This document shows, piece by piece, positions 1 to 5,730 of a stretch of DNA of 7,380 nt (position 1 is its first letter; each line of letters opens with the position of its first letter). Source of the DNA: Legionella longbeachae (GTDB taxonomy: Bacteria; Pseudomonadota; Gammaproteobacteria; Legionellales; Legionellaceae); NCBI GenBank assembly GCA_016191305.1, contig JACPOX010000031.1, forward strand, positions 1 to 7,380, in the 5' to 3' direction. The notes below the pieces were generated by a model. The model was given only the letters and a program-made list of their open reading frames with translations, had not been told where the DNA came from and made no database searches. Both the position numbers and the translations under genes were made by a program.

Positions 1-916
1 AGGAATGCTTTAAATGTAGGGTTGCTCTATCCAAACATAAACTTTCTAACATCTGATGTGCTTTATAAATAACTGCTGCTGCCGGTGCTTCATAAACCCC
101 TCTTATTTTCATTCCAACTAATCGATTTTCAACAATATCAGCCACACCAATACCATGTGCTCCAGCAATTTTATTAAGCTTACTAAGTAAGGAAAGAGGC
201 GTCATTTCTACAGCATTTAAAGCAACTGGGATACCTTTTTCAAAATCAATGCTCACTAATTCTGGACTATCAGGGGTTTGCTTTAATGAAGCAGTCATCA
301 GTAATAAATCATCTGGCTGTGGTTGGGCTGGATTTTCTAAAACACCGCCTTCATGTGAAATATACCAAACATTATGATCTCGTGAATAAGGTGATTTCGG
401 AGTAACAGGTACATCAATACCATGCAACTTGGCATATTCTATTGCTTCTTGTCTTGATTTTATCTTCCAACAACGCCATGGAGCGATAATTTTAAGATCA
501 GGAGCCAATGCTTTTATGGTGTACTCAAAACGAACTTGATCATTTCCCTTGCCTGTTGCCCCATGCGCAATAGCATCTGCATTTTCTTGTAATGCGATTT
601 CAACTAGTTTTTGGGCAATCAATGGTCGTGAAATAGTACCCAAAATGTATTGATTTTCATAAAGTGCACCTGCTTTAACTAGTGGCCACAAATAATATTG
701 AACAAACTCTTCTTGGACGTTCATTAAATATACTTTGGACGCACCGCTATCCATTGCCTTTTGTTTGATTGCAGCTAAATCCTCACTTTGGCCTAAATCA
801 CAAATCACAGCGATTATTTCTGCCTGTTGATAATGCTCTTTAAGCCATGGAATCATTACCGAGGTATCAAGTCCACCAGAGTAGGCCAAAGCTATTTTTT
901 TTATGGATTCAGTCAT
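1..916 (-). CDS. argG: Argininosuccinate synthase, 3' end outside window
   Basis: Cytoplasmic enzyme of arginine synthesis that joins citrulline and aspartate using ATP, giving argininosuccinate, AMP and pyrophosphate. The first 305 residues are visible of a family length near 400; the C-terminus lies beyond base 1. I see the PP-loop ATP-binding motif [10 protein letters not shown] (residues 11-20), the citrulline/aspartate-binding segment [14 protein letters not shown] (118-131), PYSRDHN (176-182) and EGGVLE (189-194). The frame is open without interruption. The ATG at 916 has a good Shine-Dalgarno, AGGAG at 923-927, six bases upstream. That site overlaps the stop codon of the preceding ATPase gene (TAA at 922-920), so the two genes are only three bases apart and probably translationally coupled. 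It is the distal visible gene of the leftward ArgR-linked operon; argH often follows but cannot be seen. Identification is secure from motifs. Confidence 0.97.
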   Translation of the reverse strand, partial: MTESIKKIALAYSGGLDTSVMIPWLKEHYQQAEIIAVICDLGQSEDLAAIKQKAMDSGASKVYLMNVQEEFVQYYLWPLVKAGALYENQYILGTISRPLIAQKLVEIALQENADAIAHGATGKGNDQVRFEYTIKALAPDLKIIAPWRCWKIKSRQEAIEYAKLHGIDVPVTPKSPYSRDHNVWYISHEGGVLENPAQPQPDDLLLMTASLKQTPDSPELVSIDFEKGIPVALNAVEMTPLSLLSKLNKIAGAHGIGVADIVENRLVGMKIRGVYEAPAAAVIYKAHQMLESLCLDRATLHLKHS

Positions 917-919
917 GAT

Positions 920-1503
920 TTACTCCTGATAGTATTGTTTTAAATGAATAATAGGATCAGCCAATTTTTGGGGTATCACATCAGCGACTAGTTGACCGTT
1001 TTTTAAAATAATCAAGCGCTCAGACATTTTGCAGAGAAAATCAAGATCATGAGACGCAATTACTATGGTAACACCTAAAGATTTAACTGCGTTTAATAAG
1101 CTTATAACCTCATCAATCGTCGCTAAATCCAAACCTGATGTGGGTTCATCACAAAGCAATAAATTAGGTTTCATCATTAAACTTCGTGCTAAAGCAACAC
1201 GTTGCTTTTGACCACCTGATAGTTGATGTGGATAAACGGAGGACTTGTCACTAATTCCCAAGCTTATCAGTAATGCCTTTGCTTCTTCCTCATGATTCAA
1301 GCTTTCATTATGCAAATTAGGTGCATATATCAAGTTTTGCATCACCGTCATATGGGGGAAAAGCTGAAAATCTTGAAACATAAATCCACTTTTTCCTGCA
1401 AAATCAATGCTCCCTGAATCCACAGTTTCTAACTGTTGAAACTCACGTTATTTAATACGAATAAAGAGCCAAAATATTTACAAACCTTATTTATTACTAA
1501 CAT
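920..1503 (-). pseudogene. Polar amino-acid ABC transporter ATPase, frameshifted, Walker A deleted
   Basis: GlnQ/ArtP/HisP-type ATPase that would have energised arginine or other basic amino-acid uptake. The gene starts at ATG 1503, overlapping the permease end (GTTAGTAATAAATAA is shared), with AAGGGG just upstream. That frame reads MLVINKVCKYFGSLFVLNNV..., matching residues 1-22 of the family, then stops at TAG 1431-1429. The rest continues in another frame from about 1438 as QQLETVDSGSID. It carries the Q-loop (FMFQDFQLFP), signature LSGGQKQRVALARS, Walker B LLLCDEPTSGLD and H-loop SHD, ending at TAA 920. Aligned to E. coli GlnQ from memory, family residues about 23-47, including the GxxGxGKS/T P-loop, are missing: about 76 bases, hence the shift. 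A GTG at 1423 could start a 167-residue fragment lacking Walker A, which could not hydrolyse ATP normally. It is either a true pseudogene or an assembly deletion. Confidence 0.85.
1422..1436. repeat. Short perfect inverted repeat at the ATPase deletion junction
   Basis: ACAGTTTCTAACTGT is a perfect 6-bp stem with a 3-base loop. It lies where the ATPase reading frame breaks and contains the premature TAG (minus strand 1431-1429), and it overlaps the possible GTG restart at 1423. It may have favoured the deletion or affect re-initiation, but such repeats are also common by chance. Confidence 0.35.
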
Positions 1504-2134
1504 AAAGCCCCTTTCGTTCGATTCTCTTACCTACAGCCTCAATGAGTAAAACGAATACATAGTAATAACTACCAGCAATACATAAAGGGACAAAATAAGT
1601 AAATTGTTCTGCAGCTACTGACTGAGCTCTGCGCATCAAATCCATACCACCTATAGTTGCAATCAAAGCAGTTTCTTTGAGGCGTGTTATCATTTCATTA
1701 ATGAATGCTGGAAAAATATTTTTTATTACTTGCGGTAAAACAATATCTTTCCATAAATAAAATCTAGGAATTTGCAGTGTTTTTGCTGCTTCAAATTGAC
1801 CTTTTGGTAAATGTTCTATTCCTGCTCGCAAAATTTCAGCAATATATGCCGAACTATTTAAACCAAAAGTTAAAAGACCAGCTGCTAAAATATTTGCCTT
1901 GATACCAATTAAAACAGGTACAGCGAAATAAATAAAACTCAATTGTAAGATCACTGGAGTTCCTCGCATCACTGAAATAAATCCATTAATAATCGGTTTT
2001 AAAATTCCTTGATAGCGTAATAAAGCCATTAAAGTTCCTAAAAATGTGCCTATTAATAGCCCACCAAACAATAATATTAAGGTAATTAAAGTACCCTCTC
2101 CTATGTAGATGACATTTTGTTTCAACTCTTCCAT
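1487..2134 (-). CDS. Polar amino-acid ABC transporter permease (HisM/GlnP/ArtM type)
   Basis: Inner-membrane permease of the histidine/glutamine/arginine uptake family, 215 residues. Hydrophobic segments lie near residues 15-38, 52-78, 81-103, 138-160 and 182-203, giving the usual five-helix topology. The family motif RGTP is at 57-60. The EAA loop that docks on the ATPase is at about 113-135 (GQFEAAKTLQIPRFYLWKDI then VLPQ); its usual Gly is replaced by Gln. An ATG at 2155 would add seven residues, but ATG 2134 is preferred because GGGAG (2140-2144) lies five bases before it. The gene is intact. Its last eight codons overlap the start of the ATPase gene. Proximity to argR and argG suggests basic amino acids, probably arginine, as substrate; the sequence alone does not settle that. 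With a broken ATPase and no visible binding protein, it may be an orphan unless another ATPase serves it. Confidence 0.9.
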   Translation of the reverse strand: MEELKQNVIYIGEGTLITLILLFGGLLIGTFLGTLMALLRYQGILKPIINGFISVMRGTPVILQLSFIYFAVPVLIGIKANILAAGLLTFGLNSSAYIAEILRAGIEHLPKGQFEAAKTLQIPRFYLWKDIVLPQVIKNIFPAFINEMITRLKETALIATIGGMDLMRRAQSVAAEQFTYFVPLCIAGSYYYVFVLLIEAVGKRIERKGLYVSNK

Positions 2135-2178
2135 TTTATCTCCCAAAACCAGCATATATTCAATTAATGGATATTTAA

Positions 2179-2283
2179 TTATTCTGAAAAAAGAGTGGAT
2201 TTATTAATCTCCTCAGGGATGCTGATATAGCACGCTAGAACAAAAAGGGACAAGCTAAACAGTGCAGTATAATAAATCTTCAT
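2179..2283 (-). CDS. Short lipoprotein-signal ORF, probable stub of a substrate-binding lipoprotein
   Basis: A 34-residue ORF beginning MKIYYTALFSLSLFVLAC, with a short positive n-region, a hydrophobic stretch and a lipobox VLAC whose Cys is residue 18. About 16 residues follow (YISIPEEINKSTLFSE), then TAA at 2181-2179. It is the first ORF behind the leftward promoter and lies 44 bases before the permease. That is where this ABC family usually has a periplasmic binding lipoprotein of about 240 residues, and no space remains for the rest. I infer a remnant left by an internal deletion, parallel to the damage in the ATPase. It could instead be a genuine small lipoprotein or a chance ORF. The ribosome-binding site is weak: a GGA 11 bases upstream. 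Confidence 0.42.
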   Translation of the reverse strand: MKIYYTALFSLSLFVLACYISIPEEINKSTLFSE

Positions 2284-2316
2284 ATGAATACAAATCCAGT
2301 TTTTATCCGTTTTAAA

Positions 2317-2345
2317 AATTTATCAACTAAAAGTTGTTATGTCAA
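2317..2345 (-). promoter_or_regulatory. Sigma70-type promoter of the leftward permease-argG operon
   Basis: On the minus strand a perfect -35 TTGACA (2345-2340) is followed after 17 bases by TAAATT (2322-2317), a 4/6 match to TATAAT. Transcription would start near 2310, about 27 bases before the first ATG at 2283. The -35 touches the -35 of the divergent argR promoter. A small inverted repeat, CAACT/AGTTG (2324-2336), lies in the spacer. Confidence 0.6.
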
Positions 2346-2362
2346 GAGATTGTGAATATAAT
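2334..2362 (+). promoter_or_regulatory. argR promoter
   Basis: A -35 of TTGTTA (2334-2339, 4/6 match) is followed after exactly 17 bases by a perfect TATAAT (2357-2362). Transcription would begin near 2369, between the two ARG boxes and about 34 bases before the argR ATG. The -10 lies inside ARG box 1, which fits autorepression. Confidence 0.72.
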
Positions 2363-2368
2363 TCCTTT
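2351..2368. promoter_or_regulatory. ARG box 1 (ArgR operator)
   Basis: TGTGAATATAATTCCTTT resembles the 18-bp ArgR operator wnTGAATwwwwATTCAnw. The left half TGAAT is perfect. The right half ATTC is present but one base closer than consensus. It overlaps the -10 of the argR promoter and pairs with a second box two bases downstream, the usual tandem layout of ArgR hexamer sites. Confidence 0.62.
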
Positions 2369-2370
2369 AA

Positions 2371-2388
2371 AATGATTTCATATTCATT
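2371..2388. promoter_or_regulatory. ARG box 2 (ArgR operator)
   Basis: AATGATTTCATATTCATT fits wnTGAATwwwwATTCAnw with TGATT (4/5) and a perfect ATTCA at the correct four-base spacing. It lies two bases after box 1 and 14 bases before the argR ATG, covering the expected start of the argR transcript. The pair also lies just upstream of the -35 of the leftward promoter, so bound ArgR could affect both directions. Confidence 0.68.
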
Positions 2389-2402
2389 AATTGGAGATAC
2401 AA

Positions 2403-2867
2403 ATGAGCCAAGATGCTGCTCTTGATGGACATATATTAAATATTGTGCAAACTGAGAGGATTCTTGAACAAATTGATTTGCAAAACTCTTTAAAAAAACG
2501 AGGTTACACAATTCCCCAGGCCACTCTATCGCGTCGTCTGAAAAAATTAAAAATTGCAAAAATAGAAGGCATCTATCAGGTAGTGGATTTCAATATACCT
2601 AACTTGCCATTAGTACTTAATATGCAAGTATCCGATTATGGACTCATCATTCTTCATACTCATCCAGGAAATGCAAACAGCCTTGCTTTTTTTATTGATA
2701 GAAAATACGTCTCCTATTCTCCGCAAAACACTCAAAACTCTGGAATATTAGGAACTATTGCTGGTGATGATACAGTGCTACTTATTGTAAAAAATAAAGA
2801 GCAATTACAGAATGTTATGGATTTGTTGCAGGATGAATTTCCTTATCTTAACGTCAGTTCTGGATAA
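2403..2867 (+). CDS. argR: Arginine repressor
   Basis: Hexameric transcription factor that binds ARG boxes when loaded with L-arginine; 154 residues against about 156 in E. coli. Residues 1-66 form the winged-helix DNA-binding domain, with recognition helix PQATLSRRLKKL (38-49) followed by the wing IAKIEGIYQV. The C-terminal oligomerisation and arginine-binding domain carries HTHPGNANSLAFFID (85-99) and the hallmark GTIAGDD (117-123), whose two aspartates contact arginine. The start is ATG 2403, with GGAG at 2393-2396 six bases upstream; a TTG at 2391 would place that ribosome site inside the gene. It is divergent from the amino-acid transport and argG operon and has two ARG boxes in its own promoter, so autoregulation and control of the operon are likely. 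SRRLKK replaces the commoner SRDIKE. Confidence 0.95.
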   Translation: MSQDAALDGHILNIVQTERILEQIDLQNSLKKRGYTIPQATLSRRLKKLKIAKIEGIYQVVDFNIPNLPLVLNMQVSDYGLIILHTHPGNANSLAFFIDRKYVSYSPQNTQNSGILGTIAGDDTVLLIVKNKEQLQNVMDLLQDEFPYLNVSSG

Positions 2868-2981
2868 GAAGCACTTTAGCTATAAGCTCCATCTCGATCC
2901 ATCCTAACAATTTATTGATCTCCTTAATAACTTTATTTTCTATTGGAATAGTCGAAAATATCTAAGATTAAATAATATTTC

Positions 2982-3003
2982 CTTAATATTGTAAGGTTAT
3001 ATT
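2982..3003 (+). promoter_or_regulatory. PmrA-like box and -10 ahead of the AT-rich orphan gene
   Basis: CTTAATATT at 2982-2990 is an exact match to cTTAATatT, the consensus known for the Legionella and Coxiella response regulator PmrA. TATATT (2998-3003, 5/6 match to -10) follows seven bases later. The box is embedded in a small inverted repeat CCTTA/TAAGG (2981-2996). A weaker CTTAATAAC lies at 2923-2931. In such AT-rich DNA a nine-base match can occur by chance, so this is a suggestion that PmrAB controls the next gene. Confidence 0.4.
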
Positions 3004-3037
3004 GCTAGTTAATTTAAATTAAAGCTATGAACACATA

Positions 3038-4207
3038 ATGTTTGAAAGAAAAGATAACAAAATAAGCTATTCAGATATGGTTAAATTAAAATTTTACCGT
3101 AATTATCTTCAAGTTACTTTTTGGAAGAATAATGATAATAATGTTAAGGAAAAACTTAATAAATTAGAAAATATCGATATTTTTAGCTTTAATCCTAAAA
3201 AAGAAATTCAACCTGATGGAATATTTAAATTTGATGAATTTTTGCCTAACTTAAAAGATAAAAATTTTACTACAAATTATATGTTTGAAAACGATGGTCA
3301 AATCCTAGATGGCCTTAATATGTTTACGAAGGAAGAAGAATGTATTCATATTTTATTAAAGTTAAGTACTGCGCTCGAAAACGAATGTAGAAATAATATT
3401 CATTCGTATGAATATGAAAATATATTAATTAATGGATTCTGGTATCCTGCAATAAAATCCCCAGAAAGTTACAAAAAAACAGTTAAAAATCATGCTTTAA
3501 GAAGAGTATTAATAGAGCAACTTGAAAAACAAGAACTTTTTTTTGGAAGAGTTATGCAATTTTATTCTATTATTCCTGAAAAGTTATTTGACCAATATAT
3601 GAAAGAAAGAGTTTACTTTACTGAGTCTTCAAATGGATTGATTATGTTTCATGGTAAACATCTTCATATGCTAATATATTATCTTCTTTCACATTTTATT
3701 AATGATAAAAATAAATTAAATTCTTTAATTGATGAGCTGATAGAAAAAGGTAAATGGGGGGATATGTTTGATGATAATACCTTACAAAATTGTTTAAATC
3801 CCTATTTTCTGCATTCATTGATCCTTACACATCATAAACTAAAAAACTCTTATTTATCAATGTACATACGTGATATATTTTTTAACCATTCTATTAAATT
3901 GAAAAATACAATTGTTACTGGTGATATATCAATGAAAGATTTTTTTGAAGGGATTAATAAAAATTTACAAATAAATATCTTAGAACCTCAGATTGAAAAT
4001 CAAATTAATAATTCATTAGCTGAAAAAAATGGCATAACATTAAATTCAAACGAACAGGTAGAATATTTTATTATTGATAAAACCAGTGATAATCGAAATG
4101 TTATCAATAAAAAAATTACTTTCCTCAACACTCATAAATATAAAGAAAATCAAAAGTCGAGTGAAAATCTTATCGATACATGTGATAAAAAATTTTTTGG
4201 AAACTAG
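3038..4207 (+). CDS. Unrecognised AT-rich protein, candidate Dot/Icm effector
   Basis: A 389-residue protein that I do not recognise. It is hydrophilic, rich in Asn, Lys, Ile and Phe, with no signal peptide or clear membrane helix, so probably soluble. Residues 100-290 look mostly helical, including ECIHILLKLSTALENE (101-116), a His-rich stretch HGKHLHMLIYYLLSHF (205-220), and a His/Leu-rich stretch near 255-270. The C-terminal 40 residues are polar and Lys/Asn-rich, ending DKKFFGN; a polar tail with a hydrophobic pair near the end is compatible with, but not proof of, a type IV secretion signal. Sampled 60-base lines are about 18-23% G+C, against roughly 37-45% in sampled argR and kef lines, suggesting transfer. 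No Shine-Dalgarno precedes ATG 3038; a three-codon ORF ends in TAATG overlapping it. It stands alone between argR and a convergent gene. The effector role is inference. Confidence 0.8.
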   Translation: MFERKDNKISYSDMVKLKFYRNYLQVTFWKNNDNNVKEKLNKLENIDIFSFNPKKEIQPDGIFKFDEFLPNLKDKNFTTNYMFENDGQILDGLNMFTKEEECIHILLKLSTALENECRNNIHSYEYENILINGFWYPAIKSPESYKKTVKNHALRRVLIEQLEKQELFFGRVMQFYSIIPEKLFDQYMKERVYFTESSNGLIMFHGKHLHMLIYYLLSHFINDKNKLNSLIDELIEKGKWGDMFDDNTLQNCLNPYFLHSLILTHHKLKNSYLSMYIRDIFFNHSIKLKNTIVTGDISMKDFFEGINKNLQINILEPQIENQINNSLAEKNGITLNSNEQVEYFIIDKTSDNRNVINKKITFLNTHKYKENQKSSENLIDTCDKKFFGN

Positions 4208-4227
4208 GGTCACCTAACTGTTGTCAT

Positions 4228-5097
4228 CTAACTACATACCATACTATGCAATTCGGGCTTAATTTTTTTCCATTGATTTAAAGGAGAAAAATCCGGATTT
4301 GCCATTTTATCGGCTGGAAGATAAAACGTTTGTTCTAATAAATACTGACCAGTAAGAGCAGCATGAGACACATTATCCGTAAATACAATCCAACTGCTTT
4401 GAGCTGGAAAATCAACCTGCTCTTTTTTGACCGCTGACTGATAAGTATCATCTAACTTCATTGTATCATGTAAATGCAACATGTAATGATCATAGGGTGA
4501 GCGCAAAGTTTTAGTAACTTTAACCAACTTTAGTAGTTTGGCTTTCATTTTATTATAAGGTGCAATTTTGGGTGCGAACCGATTAAGAACATCGGTGAAT
4601 GGCTCACCTAAATTCCAGACTCGAGGTTCATTATGCGGATTTACATTGCAGAACACACGTAAAATTCTTAATCCATGGACAGGACTGGCAGAAAATGAAT
4701 CCACATGCAAACGTGTATCATCTTTACGTTTTGAAGATACTCGTCCATTGATTTGCGCTGGTCTAAAACTTGTTCTACCCCATTGCAAATGGGGCATATA
4801 AGATGGCAATGTATCATTGATTAACTGATGGGCAAATTCGGCATAACCATGCATCATTTGTTCTAGCTTGCCATCAAGCCCATTAATTTCTTTTTTATAA
4901 GCACCCAGTTTCCTATTGCGAATATCGTAACTAATATTTTTACGACTGCCATCTAGAATATTCTCAGACATTAAAACAGGATTGATAGGAGAAAAATAAT
5001 ATTCAGGAAAAAACAAAACTTTTCCATCTTCGAGCTGAGTAATACTTTCTTGCTGATTGATTTGCGCTATATTTTGTGTGAATAAAGAGGAATTCAT
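4228..5097 (-). CDS. kdoO: Kdo hydroxylase-family Fe(II)/2-oxoglutarate dioxygenase
   Basis: A 289-residue protein resembling KdoO, which hydroxylates C3 of a Kdo sugar in the lipopolysaccharide inner core to give Ko, using Fe(II), O2 and 2-oxoglutarate. The central block RLHVDSFSASPVHG then LRILRVFCNVNP (129-154) carries the iron-binding HxD (His131, Asp133). The distal His is probably His245 in DNVSHAALTGQYLLEQTFYL (241-260). No signal peptide or membrane segment is apparent, so it probably acts on the cytoplasmic side during core assembly. ATG 5097 is chosen because AGGG (minus strand, 5107-5104) lies six bases upstream. It converges with the preceding orphan gene, 20 bases apart with no clear terminator between, and diverges from ychJ. 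Assignment is from memory of the family. Which Kdo it modifies, or whether the true substrate is another sugar, cannot be read from the sequence. Confidence 0.8.
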   Translation of the reverse strand: MNSSLFTQNIAQINQQESITQLEDGKVLFFPEYYFSPINPVLMSENILDGSRKNISYDIRNRKLGAYKKEINGLDGKLEQMMHGYAEFAHQLINDTLPSYMPHLQWGRTSFRPAQINGRVSSKRKDDTRLHVDSFSASPVHGLRILRVFCNVNPHNEPRVWNLGEPFTDVLNRFAPKIAPYNKMKAKLLKLVKVTKTLRSPYDHYMLHLHDTMKLDDTYQSAVKKEQVDFPAQSSWIVFTDNVSHAALTGQYLLEQTFYLPADKMANPDFSPLNQWKKIKPELHSMVCS

Positions 5098-5173
5098 TTT
5101 TTACCCTAAATATCGTGTAATTTAGTAAATATCGAATATAATCCAATTTTTATTATTTGGGTATATTGCTTCG

Positions 5174-5206
5174 TTGCTCGCATGGTTGATGTAAGAATGC
5201 GAGTAA
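5174..5206 (+). promoter_or_regulatory. Inverted repeat in the kdoO/ychJ intergenic region
   Basis: TTGCTCGCAT (5174-5183) pairs with ATGCGAGTAA (5197-5206): nine Watson-Crick pairs and one G-T pair around a 13-base loop. It lies 27 bases before the ychJ ATG and has no following T-run, so it is not an intrinsic terminator. It could be an operator or a 5' leader hairpin. A second short repeat, AGTAA/TTACT (5202-5216), shares its right arm and would be an alternative pairing. No convincing sigma70 promoter for either divergent gene was found here; a lone TATATT lies on the minus strand at 5140-5135. Confidence 0.4.
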
Positions 5207-5233
5207 ATACGTTACTTATTCTGGGATTATACC

Positions 5234-5713
5234 ATGTCGCTTTGTCCTTGTGGATCACAAAATAATTATGAAAATTGCTGTGCCTTATTCGTGGATAAAA
5301 AACAACTACCAAAAACTCCTGAGCAATTGATGCGTTCACGGTATACTGCTTACAGTCTTGGAAAAATTGACTACATCAAAAATACGATGAAAGGCCAAGC
5401 ATTAATTGGTTTTAATGCATTGGAAGCCGAAAAATGGGCTAAAAACGTAAAATGGATTAATCTGGATGTCATCCAAGCAAGCATGACCACCCCTGATGTG
5501 GGTTTTGTAGAGTTTACAGCACGTTTTTCAGAAAATAACCAAATCAAAATAATTCATGAAGTAAGTGAATTTCATAGAGAAAATGGAGCTTGGTTGTATG
5601 TGAGTGGCAAGCACAAACATGCTTCAAATAAAATCACTAAAGCTAAAACAGCTCGTAACGCGCCCTGCCCTTGTGGCAGTGGTAAAAAGTTCAAAAATTG
5701 TCATGCAAAATAA
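5234..5713 (+). CDS. ychJ: YchJ family SEC-C protein
   Basis: Small cytoplasmic protein of 159 residues, close to the length of E. coli YchJ (about 150). It has an N-terminal zinc-binding SEC-C motif CPCGSQNNYENCC (C4, C6, C15, C16). A central NTF2-like domain follows, with the family signatures PEQLMRSRYTAY (29-40) and EFHRENGAWLY (112-122). A second SEC-C, CPCGSGKKFKNCH (C145, C147, C156, H157), closes the protein. The biochemical role of the family is not established; SEC-C motifs bind zinc and occur in SecA and other proteins. ATG 5234 has GGGA seven bases upstream. Only 17 bases separate its stop from the downstream antiporter gene, so the two are probably cotranscribed. Confidence 0.92.
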   Translation: MSLCPCGSQNNYENCCALFVDKKQLPKTPEQLMRSRYTAYSLGKIDYIKNTMKGQALIGFNALEAEKWAKNVKWINLDVIQASMTTPDVGFVEFTARFSENNQIKIIHEVSEFHRENGAWLYVSGKHKHASNKITKAKTARNAPCPCGSGKKFKNCHAK

Positions 5714-5730
5714 CACTCAGGTTTAAAATA

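Noticed and set aside
1421..1423. GTG at 1423 as the authentic start of the ATPase gene
   Set aside because: It gives a 167-residue protein without Walker A, while a family-matching N-terminus with ribosome site is visible upstream at ATG 1503 in another frame. It is at most a re-initiation point.
2135..2155. ATG 2155 as permease start
   Set aside because: The seven added residues are not family-like, and GGGAG at 2140-2144 is ideally placed for ATG 2134.
2391..2402. TTG 2391 as argR start
   Set aside because: The GGAG ribosome site lies within those codons and serves ATG 2403, which gives the usual ArgR length.
2323..2559. 78-codon minus-strand ORF
   Set aside because: It is antisense to the argR start and its promoter region and has no family resemblance; a shadow.
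2868..2980. Possible terminator after argR
   Set aside because: Only a four-base AGCT/AGCT repeat near 2878-2889, with no GC-rich stem or T-run.
4208..4227. Bidirectional terminator between the convergent orphan and kdoO genes
   Set aside because: The 20-base gap and flanks contain no stable inverted repeat.
4568..4801. 77-codon plus-strand ORF
   Set aside because: It is antisense inside the Kdo hydroxylase gene, whose conserved HxD block it overlaps; a shadow.
5106..5339. 77-codon minus-strand ORF
   Set aside because: It overlaps the intergenic region and the conserved N-terminal SEC-C codons of ychJ; no supporting motif.
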